A stretch of 57,218 nt of DNA from Pseudoselenomonas ruminantium (GTDB lineage: Bacteria; Bacillota; Negativicutes; Selenomonadales; Selenomonadaceae): assembly GCA_002373045.1 (NCBI GenBank), contig DFHU01000064.1:16218-73435 (forward strand), written 5' to 3'. The notes beneath the pieces were generated by a model, which ran no database searches, was not told the origin of the DNA, and saw only the letters and a program-made list of their open reading frames with translations. Made by a program: the position numbers and the translations under genes. Positions 8,702 to 16,289 of the stretch are shown here, in pieces (the first letter of the stretch is position 1; the number at the start of each line of letters is the position of its first letter).

Positions 8702-9410
8702 ATGAGCGACTACCAACCGCCTTTTCATATAACCGATAAAGCAATCACTCTGCTTGCCGAAATCAGTGAGCAGATCGGACGCATAACCGTCTTGCAGGAA
8801 GGAAATGTCAATCCTCATCTACGGCGGGAAAATCGCATCCGAACCATTCATTCCTCCCTTGCGATTGAACACAATTCCCTGTCATTAGAGCAGGTAACGG
8901 CAATCCTGAACGGCAAGCGGGTTCTCGGCAAGCCAAATGAGATAAAGGAAGTGCAGAACGCCTACGATGCTTACGAACTCATGCTAACGCTGAATCCATC
9001 TTCTATCGAAGATTTGCTAAAAGCCCATAAAGCGATGATGAATGGGCTGGTAAAAGAAAGCGGACGCTTCCGCTCCGGCGGCGTAGGCATATTTGACGGC
9101 GAAGTACTTATCCACATGGCACCGCCTGCCCGGTTTGTTCCCGAACATATCCACAATCTGTTCACCTGGTATCAGCAAGCGAAGTTCCATCCGCTAATCA
9201 AAAGTGCTATCTAAAGCCCCTATCCAAAGACTACTCTCCGTTCTTGGCGATAAGGAACTTTCAGCTACCGAAATCATGGAACGGCTTGGACTCTCCCACC
9301 GCCCCACATTCCGCAAGAATTATTTGACTCCGGCTCTAGAGAAAAAATTGATAGAACGCACCATTCCCGATAAGCCGAACAGTAGAAATCAAAAATACCG
9401 GAAATGCTAA
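8702..9410 (+). pseudogene. fic-family gene with internal deletion (catalytic motif lost)
   Basis: Residues of frame 1 (8702-9214) match the N-terminal half of Fic AMP-transferase family proteins: an inhibitory-helix-like SSLAIEHN segment, then LGKPNEIKEVQNAYDAYE, and a flap-like GIFDGEVLIHMAPPARFVPE. The reading breaks off after HPLIKS. The catalytic loop HxFxDGNGRxxR that should follow at once is absent, and from about 9211 a different frame resumes with the C-terminal winged-helix part (SVLGDKELSATEIMERLGLS) to 9410. The simplest reading is a deletion of the catalytic core with a frame change. The product cannot AMPylate. It follows the XRE-cupin gene by 17 nt. Confidence 0.85.
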
Positions 9411-9459
9411 ACGGACAGCATGTCAGTCAACAGTTCAACTGACATGCTGTCCGTTTAGT
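9408..9459. terminator. Perfect 21-bp hairpin between convergent genes
   Basis: CTAAACGGACAGCATGTCAG plus one more T (9408-9428) is repeated inverted at 9439-9459 around a 10-nt loop. It overlaps the stop codon of the fic remnant and lies 17 nt from the end of the TOPRIM-like gene. No U-run follows on either strand, so it may be an atypical bidirectional terminator or an mRNA 3-prime stabiliser. Confidence 0.5.
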
Positions 9460-9475
9460 ATCCTCGATTTTATAA

Positions 9476-10156
9476 TCAACTCATTTTTAACTTGTACAAA
9501 AAGTTTATAAATTCACGAAAACTACTCATATCAGAAGTGCTGTTTATCCGATGATTCATCCCACCTAAATAGTTACTATTTCCCACAATAGAAGGATTAC
9601 CTTTAGTATATTTCTTTCCTATGGACACTTTCAACATACACTGCAAGTAATTGTAGTGATAAATCGATATAGAGTTACGATATTCATCAGGACAATCCAT
9701 CATTTCAGGGTCGTTTTTACTAACATCATAAAAATCTTCATATGTCTTAAATTTATCATCAGCATTTTCAGGATAAACATCTTTATTCCCTAAGAGCCAT
9801 GACTCAAAGCATCTCTTTATGGGTAAAATTTTATAATCAACGTCCAAACCACTAGCAATGAAAATATTATCAAATCTTGCACGAACTGTTGCTTGATAAT
9901 TTTCTGACCAATCATCTACATCATACATAATCACTATATAATCTGGCCGTATGTCCGACTCAGAAAACAGTTCCAACTTACTAACCAAAACATTCCTTAT
10001 ACTTGGATATCCAAAACCACTTTCTGCTATATACGAATTGGTATCATAATCATCAACAGAAAAAACTTGCTCATATTCTGGAAGACACACTTTCAGCCAG
10101 CTAGGCAAAACTTTAAGAAATGATTTTTGATCCTCCAACAAAAAATATATTTTCAT
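9476..10156 (-). CDS. TOPRIM-like protein (RloB/DUF4276-type), partner of the AAA ATPase
   Basis: Soluble 226-residue protein I cannot assign with certainty. A conserved-looking acidic residue in the first strand (LLEDQKSF, E8), the strand-end motif IVIMYDVDDW (D79, D81, D82) and CFESWLLGN (116-124) together resemble the TOPRIM-like fold of RloB/DUF4276 proteins, which are metal-dependent nuclease candidates. Its ATG overlaps the stop of the upstream ATPase by 4 nt, indicating coupled synthesis in fixed ratio. The pair recalls ATPase-TOPRIM antiphage modules such as OLD-like, RloAB or PARIS. The region is visibly more AT-rich than its neighbours, suggesting acquisition. The defence role is inferred. 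Confidence 0.75.
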   Translation of the reverse strand: MKIYFLLEDQKSFLKVLPSWLKVCLPEYEQVFSVDDYDTNSYIAESGFGYPSIRNVLVSKLELFSESDIRPDYIVIMYDVDDWSENYQATVRARFDNIFIASGLDVDYKILPIKRCFESWLLGNKDVYPENADDKFKTYEDFYDVSKNDPEMMDCPDEYRNSISIYHYNYLQCMLKVSIGKKYTKGNPSIVGNSNYLGGMNHRINSTSDMSSFREFINFLYKLKMS

Positions 10157-11301
10157 GCAAATTGCCTCTTTATATAGTTAATCAAATCAAAAAAATTATC
10201 CTGTTTCATCCTGCCAATCCCCAATTCAATAGCTCTATTGCTTTCAATGACGCCATCCTTCTGTGAGATTACCAGCCAGCTATTAGTTGGTATTTGATTG
10301 ATTATATAAGGATGATGACTTGTCAGTAAAAACTGTATATCTTTCTCCATAGACTTCTGTATGATGCGTTCTACAATCTCATCCAGACAATTTACTCCCA
10401 AACTATTTTCCAACTCATCAAAAAACATTACAGAATTTGATTCACAAAAGTGCAGACACGATAAAAAGTAAATTGTTCGCATAATACCGCTGGACACATC
10501 AGGCTGTAACAGCCAGTGTCCATTTTGTCTTACGCTCAAATAGTAGTTACCGTTATCAAGGGAAGATTGGTGTATATGCACATCTTCTATCTCGGGGAAT
10601 ATTTCTTGTAAGTCTTCTAAAAACAGACTAAATTTATTTTTATTCGTGTTTTTGACAATATAAATGAATAACGATACAGGGAATTTATTTCGCACAACAT
10701 AATGCCATCTAATCGGCTGACTCTTATCTTTTACATCCTGAATTATTTCTTTTATTTGTTCTAGCATTTTATGTGAAACAGAATTAAAAGCAATATTTTG
10801 ATTATATAACGTGAAAGATGACATCATATCATCTACAATGATATCGTAGGGATTATTTTCACAAAAAATATAAATCGCACTTTGCAATTTAGATACCAGA
10901 GGAATATTATCATATCCCTTTATATTCAGCTTATTGTCTTGACGATCTATTATATCCGTTCCATCTGATAAGTCTTTTAATTTTTCATATATAATAGGAC
11001 AAGCAGACGTATTCTCAGCCGATAATACATCCTCCTTACCTGTTTCTATTTCCCATAAATAATCTTTCTGTGCAGTCTCAGATAGTCGTCCTTTACCGAT
11101 ACTAAAACTAATTTTGAATTTACATTGTTCCGTAATGCTATGACCTAAAGACATTACTAAAATAAATTTTGAAATTGCCCTCAATATACTTGTCTTACCT
11201 GCCGCCGATGCTCCAACTAATAAATTAAGTTGATTAAACTCTACATGCTTTATCTTCTGCCCACTCGTCTTACTTTCATATTCAATCCAATTTATGTACA
11301 T
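10153..11301 (-). CDS. OLD/AAA15-like ATPase
   Basis: ABC/SMC-type ATPase of 382 residues without membrane segments. Walker A is GASAAGKTS (30-38), a signature-like DVSSG lies at 268-272, Walker B with catalytic glutamate is VMFFDELEN (291-299) and the switch histidines are LLTSHHPY (325-332). The short interval between signature and Walker B, and SHH followed by PYIINQ, are typical of the OLD/AAA15/AAA_21 proteins found in defence cassettes. AGGAG 7 nt upstream fits the ATG. It is the first gene of a two-gene operon with the TOPRIM-like protein. The central 100-230 region shows no domain I can name and probably forms the regulatory insert. Confidence 0.85.
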   Translation of the reverse strand: MYINWIEYESKTSGQKIKHVEFNQLNLLVGASAAGKTSILRAISKFILVMSLGHSITEQCKFKISFSIGKGRLSETAQKDYLWEIETGKEDVLSAENTSACPIIYEKLKDLSDGTDIIDRQDNKLNIKGYDNIPLVSKLQSAIYIFCENNPYDIIVDDMMSSFTLYNQNIAFNSVSHKMLEQIKEIIQDVKDKSQPIRWHYVVRNKFPVSLFIYIVKNTNKNKFSLFLEDLQEIFPEIEDVHIHQSSLDNGNYYLSVRQNGHWLLQPDVSSGIMRTIYFLSCLHFCESNSVMFFDELENSLGVNCLDEIVERIIQKSMEKDIQFLLTSHHPYIINQIPTNSWLVISQKDGVIESNRAIELGIGRMKQDNFFDLINYIKRQFA

Positions 11302-11420
11302 ATTCCAACTCCTAAACGATAAGTATAATCATTATATAACTAACTTTTATTTTAATACTTTCAACGGATGCCCCAAACTTCTGTTCTACATAATTTAATC
11401 GGCCTCTTGAAAACTGTTTG

Positions 11421-12908
11421 TCATCTTCCACTCAATTCCTTAGCCTTGGCAAAATCTGCATTGGCCTGCCGGATGTTGCCTAACTGCTCATAGACCAGAC
11501 CTCGATTGATATATGCTGTTGCATAATTTGGATTAAGAGCGATAGACTTTGTCAAATCAGCTATGGCTTGATCGTGATTGCCTAGCATGCCATATACACA
11601 GCCACGATTACAATATGCTACATAATAATTCGGATTAAGAACTATAGTCTTATTGTAATCAGCTATGGCTTGACGGTGTTTGCCCTGATGAGCATAGACA
11701 GTTCCACGATTGTAATATGCATCTGCATTGTTCGGATTAAGCGCAATAGCTTTTGTCAAATCAGCTATAGCTTGACTGTGGTTACCTTGATAGCTATAGG
11801 TCATGCCACGATGTTTATATGCATCTGCATAATTCTGATTAAGGTCAATAGCCTTATTGTAATCGTTTATGGCTTGCGGATAATTACCTTGTTTGGCATA
11901 AGATAATCCGCGATTATAATATAATTCTGCATCAGTCGAATTAATAACGATAGCCTTTGTAAAATCCACTATCGCTTGCGTATAGTTATCTTGTTTTGCA
12001 TAAGAAACACCACGATTATTGTATGCTTTTGCAAAATTCGGATTGATGGCAATAGCCTTATTGTAATCGGCTATAGCTTGGCTATATCTACCTTGTGAAT
12101 CATATGCAAGCCCACGATTGCAATATGATTCTGCAATATTCGGATTAAGAGCAATTGCCATATTGAAATCGACTATAGCTTGCGTATACTTGCCTTGGGC
12201 ATAATAGGCAGTTCCCCTTCCATAATAGGCTATTGAATTGTTTCCATTCAGACTTATCGATTGAGTAAACATAGCAAGTGCTTCGGCATATTGTTCATCA
12301 CTATATAGCCGCCATCCTTCTTCTATCTTCTGATTCGCCAAAAACTTACTATCAGTACTCACCACTTTCTTCTCCAATGTCTGCTTTTCTTGTGCATTGG
12401 CTACTTGGGATAATTTATTTCTTAAATCAACCAATTCTGCATCCAGTTTTGCCTTGTCCGCTTGCAACTGCTTATTCTGCTCCACCAATTCTCGATTTTT
12501 TTGTTGGTCACGCTTTAGCCATTCATCAATTCGGTCACTATCAACGGTGGCATGAATTTTAGCTACGATTTGAAAACTGCCACCACTTTCGCTCGTGGGA
12601 GTAGTAGTATACTGCACGTCAGTTATTTTAATAATCATGTTGGCAATGGCAACAATTTCATCTTCAACCAAGGTGTTGTTGACTGTGCGTGTGTAACTTT
12701 TCACATATACCCCTGCCTGTTCCGCCGCGCTCTGCTCGGCTCTGGCTTTCGCCCTTTGCTTGGCAATATCCGGCGTCTCAAAGTCACTCATAATGTACTC
12801 ACCAACACCTTCGTAGGTTCTGATTTCTGCCCTGCTGACTTGTGCGTTGCATAACATGACCAGCATACAAATAAATGTAGCAATTATTCTTTTTAGCGTA
12901 AACTGCAT
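11421..12908 (-). CDS. Exported TPR-repeat protein with LPP20/FlgT-like N-terminal domain
   Basis: 495 residues. A signal peptide (about 1-27, ending SRA) precedes a domain at 30-130 whose GVGEYIMSDFETPDIAKQRA pattern resembles LPP20/FlgT N-terminal domains. A coiled coil follows at about 133-185 (EQNKQLQADKAKLDAELVDL), then eight complete 34-residue TPRs plus a partial ninth with consensus QAIADYNKAIALNPNxAxAY. The repeats are also tandem at DNA level (102-bp period, about 11440-12300). It is likely periplasmic or lipid-surface associated and a protein-binding scaffold. The SD is GGGGTG. It is 119 bp upstream of the ATPase gene and may or may not be cotranscribed with it. Confidence 0.85.
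   Translation of the reverse strand: MQFTLKRIIATFICMLVMLCNAQVSRAEIRTYEGVGEYIMSDFETPDIAKQRAKARAEQSAAEQAGVYVKSYTRTVNNTLVEDEIVAIANMIIKITDVQYTTTPTSESGGSFQIVAKIHATVDSDRIDEWLKRDQQKNRELVEQNKQLQADKAKLDAELVDLRNKLSQVANAQEKQTLEKKVVSTDSKFLANQKIEEGWRLYSDEQYAEALAMFTQSISLNGNNSIAYYGRGTAYYAQGKYTQAIVDFNMAIALNPNIAESYCNRGLAYDSQGRYSQAIADYNKAIAINPNFAKAYNNRGVSYAKQDNYTQAIVDFTKAIVINSTDAELYYNRGLSYAKQGNYPQAINDYNKAIDLNQNYADAYKHRGMTYSYQGNHSQAIADLTKAIALNPNNADAYYNRGTVYAHQGKHRQAIADYNKTIVLNPNYYVAYCNRGCVYGMLGNHDQAIADLTKSIALNPNYATAYINRGLVYEQLGNIRQANADFAKAKELSGR
11440..12300 (-). repeat. 102-bp tandem coding repeats (TPR units)
   Basis: About eight consecutive units of 34 codons in the TPR gene, each containing a near-identical stretch encoding QAIxDxxKAIxLNPN. 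They suit unequal recombination, so repeat number may vary between strains. Confidence 0.8.
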
Positions 12909-13004
12909 TTATGTCACCCCACTACTCATATTTTCTTATACTATTCTATACGCAACTATAACATACCTGCTAAAAAATTGCCATATTCATCATAAAGACT
13001 AAAG

Positions 13005-13052
13005 GCGTGCAATCTGACTTGTCAACTTGACTTGTCAGGCTGCACGCCTTTA
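13005..13052 (-). terminator. Terminator of mtlD
   Basis: Arms AAAGGCGTGCA / TGCACGCCTTT enclose a long loop holding two copies of TGACTTGTCA (plus strand), each a small palindrome. TTTAGTCTTT follows on minus. Confidence 0.75.
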
Positions 13053-13056
13053 TGAA

Positions 13057-14202
13057 TCAGAATCCTGCTGTCTTATTCTCCACCATACGGAACAGTTCGG
13101 ATTCTTCGGGGATTTGGGTATAGTTCAGGATTGCCTTATGCAGGCCTTTTTCCTGAATGGCGCCCTGTACTTCCTGGGCTTCTTTATCGCCATCGTAATC
13201 GAAGTGGAAGGCGGCACCGATTACAGTCGCAAGCGCCGAGGGTTTCTGGCCCTGTGCCAAAAGCTGGGTAGCGGGGCTTACAAGGCGGTCTTTGGCGCCG
13301 AGTTTGCGTTTGGGGCCTCGGGCTACTCTTGTCACTTCGTCGCTGAGGTGCGGATTTCTAAAGCGGTTTTCGGTGGTCTTAACGTACTCTTCATGCTTTT
13401 TGGGGTCAAAACCAAACTTACGCACGAGCAAGTCGCCGGTTTCCTGCCATACTTTCCGTGCCATGTCCACGATGTTTTTATCCTGCATGGCGCTGTAGAT
13501 GTCCTTGATGCCTTTGCGATAGGCAAGGTAAGCAATGGAGGCATGTCCGGTATTTACGGTAAAGAGTTTGCGCTCGATATAGGCTTCGAGGTTTTCCACC
13601 CAGGTCAGGCCCTCAATCTGCGGCGGTTCGCCTTTGGCCTGGGTCACGTTGGCATCCCATTCGGCATAAGGTTCGACCTGCACGAGCAGGGGGTCATCAT
13701 TTTTCTGCAGGGGGACGATTCTGTCCACTGCGGCATCAGGGAAGCCAATATATTTAGCCACGGCTGCTTTGGCTTCTTCCGGCAGGTTTTCTTCGACAAA
13801 ACCTTTGAGCATCGTGGAACCACCCACCATATTTTCGCAGGCGATTACATTTAATGGCTGCTGATTTGTCTTTACGCGCTCCGCAAGACCTGCCGCCAGA
13901 TTCGGCGCAATGAATTTCAGGATATTCGGGCCGATAGCCGTCGTGATGATATCGGCTTCACAGATGGCCTTGATGAGTTCTTCGGGATGGGCGGCACTGT
14001 TGATGGCACGCACATGTTCCACATGGATGATTTCAGGCTTATCCCCTACAATCTTGATATCGTAAGCGCGGCGCTCATTGATTAAATCGACAAGTTCTGC
14101 ATTGACGTCCACAAACGTCACCTCATAGCCGGAACGCACCAAGAGTTCTCCGATAAAACCTCTGCCGATATTGCCTGCACCGAAATGGATTGCTTTTTTC
14201 AT
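13057..14202 (-). CDS. mtlD: Mannitol-1-phosphate 5-dehydrogenase
   Basis: Oxidises mannitol-1-phosphate, produced by the mannitol PTS, to fructose-6-phosphate with NAD+. The N-terminus MKKAIHFGAGNIGRGFIGEL is the canonical NAD-binding start of MtlD. KLFTVNTGHASIAYLAYRKG is the conserved substrate/catalytic helix of the polyol-specific long-chain dehydrogenases. 381 residues is standard. An in-frame upstream ATG (14215-14217) overlaps the GGAGG, so the start is the ATG at 14200-14202, 8 nt from it. It is the last gene of mtlR-mtlA-mtlD but lies after an intrinsic terminator, so read-through or its own promoter must supply expression. Confidence 0.96.
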   Translation of the reverse strand: MKKAIHFGAGNIGRGFIGELLVRSGYEVTFVDVNAELVDLINERRAYDIKIVGDKPEIIHVEHVRAINSAAHPEELIKAICEADIITTAIGPNILKFIAPNLAAGLAERVKTNQQPLNVIACENMVGGSTMLKGFVEENLPEEAKAAVAKYIGFPDAAVDRIVPLQKNDDPLLVQVEPYAEWDANVTQAKGEPPQIEGLTWVENLEAYIERKLFTVNTGHASIAYLAYRKGIKDIYSAMQDKNIVDMARKVWQETGDLLVRKFGFDPKKHEEYVKTTENRFRNPHLSDEVTRVARGPKRKLGAKDRLVSPATQLLAQGQKPSALATVIGAAFHFDYDGDKEAQEVQGAIQEKGLHKAILNYTQIPEESELFRMVENKTAGF

Positions 14203-14320
14203 CTTGATTACCTCCAAAATTTGTCAAAACTTCGTGCGAAAAGTTTTTCGCACTACGCCCTTACACGAAATCTAAGCAATTCTGCGCCTATCGGCTTGAC
14301 TTGCCAAGATTTCCTAGTAC

Positions 14321-14368
14321 AAAAATAGTCCCTTTTCCACAGGACAGACTCCTGCGCGGAAAAGGGAC
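14321..14368 (-). terminator. Terminator between mtlA and mtlD
   Basis: On minus GTCCCTTTTCC pairs perfectly with GGAAAAGGGAC around a loop that itself contains CAGGA/TCCTG, followed by TATTTTTG. It should attenuate transcription entering mtlD. A second small hairpin (GTGCGAAAA / TTTCGCAC, about 14230-14253) lies closer to mtlD. Confidence 0.85.
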
Positions 14369-14387
14369 ATGTTCTATTCAGATTTTA

Positions 14388-16286
14388 TTAGTTTGCCAAA
14401 GCAAAGCGTTCATAGAGAACATTGGCATCTTTGGTCTTGTAAAGTTTTTCCAATTCCTCGTCACTGCATTCGTCCATCGTAGCCGCGATATTGGCGAGAA
14501 TGGACAGATGGTCATTGTCCTTGCCGGCAATGCCCACGAGGATATGGGCGGTGTCGTTGCCGAACTTAATGCCTTCGGGATACTGGAGCACCACGATGCC
14601 GGACTGACGGATGGTATCTTTGACCGCGGCCTCGCCATGGGGAATAGCAATGCCTTTGCCCACATAGGTGCTGATATCGGCTTCGCGTTTAAGCATGCCT
14701 TCGATGTAACCTTCGTCCACAAAGCCTGCCTTGACCAAAGCCTTGCCGGCGGCGGTGATGGCTTCTTCCTTACTCACACTTTTAAGGCCGAGCTGGATAT
14801 TCGTAAGGTCCAAAACGTGTTTTTCGCGGGAACCGGACTGACCGGCAGCCATTACGCCGTCCATCTTGTTTTCGGAAAGGCGGGCGATAATCTGCTCAAA
14901 TACATCATTCTGCGTGAAGTTGCGCACGAGGATATGTTCAGCCTGCGGGGAATCTTCCATAGCACGCTGTGCCAGTTTTTCATGGGTGACGACAATCTGC
15001 GCATCCTTGGGGATATTGCCGATGGCGGCGTTGGTTACGGAGATATGCGTGTAACCTGCATTGCGCAGTTTCTTGCGCAGGCTGGCGGCACCGAGAGCGC
15101 TGGAGCCCATGCCGGCATCGCAGGCATAAACGATGGTCGTAAGTTCACTGCCGCTGATGCGTACAGCACTTACAGCGACCTGTCCACGCTGTTTACGTTC
15201 CTGCATAGCGGCTTTTGCTTCTTCGAGGGATTCGCCGCTTTCTTCCGTGGCGGAAACTTTAATGAATACCGACGCTACGGCACAGGAAACCACCGTGGCT
15301 ACGAGGAAGTCTGCCATGTTCGCGATAAAAGCACCTTTCGGCGTCATGGCGAGCACGGCGATAATGGAACCCGGAGAGGACGGTGCGATAAGACCGCCGC
15401 CTAAGAGCTGCAGCGTTGCTACACCGGCCATGCCACCGGCGATAACGGCAATCAGGAGTACCGGCTTCATGAGAACATAGGGGAAGTAAATTTCATGGAT
15501 ACCGCCCAGGAGGTGAATAATCATCGCACCGGGAGTGGAATCTTTCGCCATGCCTTTGCCGAAGAACCAGTAAGCCAGCAGTACGCCAAGGCCGGGGCCG
15601 GGATTTGCTTCGAGCAGGAAGAACATGGACTTACCAAATTCTTCGGCCTGCTGAATGCCCAGCGGCGAGAGCACGCCATGGTTGATGGCGTTGTTAAGGA
15701 ACAAAATCTTCGCCGGTTCAATGATAACGGATGCCAGCGGTAAAAGACCTGCTGCCACAATGCCTTCCACGCCAGAGCGCAGCACGCCATTAGCAGCCAG
15801 CACCACGGGGCCGACACCGACGAAAGCGAGCACCGCCAAAACACCGCCTAAGATACCTGCCGAGAAGTTATTGACAAGCATCTCAAAGCCCGTGGGAATC
15901 TTGTCCTCAATGGCGGCATCGAATTTCTTCATCAGATAGCCTGCCAGCGGGCCCATAATCATGGCCCCCAGGAACATGGGAATGTCGGCACCGGCGATAA
16001 CGCCCGCCGTGGCAATGGTACCGACCACGCCGCCGCGATGTTTGTAAACAGCCGCACCGCCGCTATAACCTAAGAGCAGGGGAATGAGCCATTTGCTCAT
16101 GGGGCCGCCCACCTGCGCCAAATATTCATTGGGCAGCCAGCCCGTGGGAATAAAGAGCGCCGTCAAAAAACCCCAGGCGATAAATGCACCAATGTTCGGC
16201 AAAACCATACCGGACAAAAACCGGCCAAATTTCTGCATTGCTTCCTGAAAACCCAAGCCCTGTGCAGAACTCGTCGCTGTACTCAT
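14388..16286 (-). CDS. mtlA: PTS mannitol transporter EIICBA
   Basis: Takes up and phosphorylates mannitol at the cytoplasmic membrane. It is one polypeptide of 632 residues with EIIC (about 12-345, including the GGIHEIYFPY substrate loop at 261-270), EIIB (about 380-475, phosphocysteine C389 in VYACDAGMGSSALGA) and EIIA (about 490-632, phosphohistidine H550 in GKGIAIPHGEA). The three-domain order matches E. coli MtlA. Its SD is formed by the last codons of mtlR (GGAGGGA) and only three bases separate the genes, so translation is coupled to the regulator. Confidence 0.96.
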   Translation of the reverse strand: MSTATSSAQGLGFQEAMQKFGRFLSGMVLPNIGAFIAWGFLTALFIPTGWLPNEYLAQVGGPMSKWLIPLLLGYSGGAAVYKHRGGVVGTIATAGVIAGADIPMFLGAMIMGPLAGYLMKKFDAAIEDKIPTGFEMLVNNFSAGILGGVLAVLAFVGVGPVVLAANGVLRSGVEGIVAAGLLPLASVIIEPAKILFLNNAINHGVLSPLGIQQAEEFGKSMFFLLEANPGPGLGVLLAYWFFGKGMAKDSTPGAMIIHLLGGIHEIYFPYVLMKPVLLIAVIAGGMAGVATLQLLGGGLIAPSSPGSIIAVLAMTPKGAFIANMADFLVATVVSCAVASVFIKVSATEESGESLEEAKAAMQERKQRGQVAVSAVRISGSELTTIVYACDAGMGSSALGAASLRKKLRNAGYTHISVTNAAIGNIPKDAQIVVTHEKLAQRAMEDSPQAEHILVRNFTQNDVFEQIIARLSENKMDGVMAAGQSGSREKHVLDLTNIQLGLKSVSKEEAITAAGKALVKAGFVDEGYIEGMLKREADISTYVGKGIAIPHGEAAVKDTIRQSGIVVLQYPEGIKFGNDTAHILVGIAGKDNDHLSILANIAATMDECSDEELEKLYKTKDANVLYERFALAN

Positions 16287-16289
16287 GGA

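Noticed and set aside
9476..11301. Firm assignment as PARIS (AriA-AriB)
   Set aside because: The ATPase and partner are shorter than typical AriA and AriB, and the partner looks more like RloB/DUF4276 than DUF4435; similarity is of architecture only.
11440..12300. CRISPR-like array
   Set aside because: The 102-bp units are coding, in frame and without spacers; they encode TPRs. No other CRISPR-like array was seen in the window.
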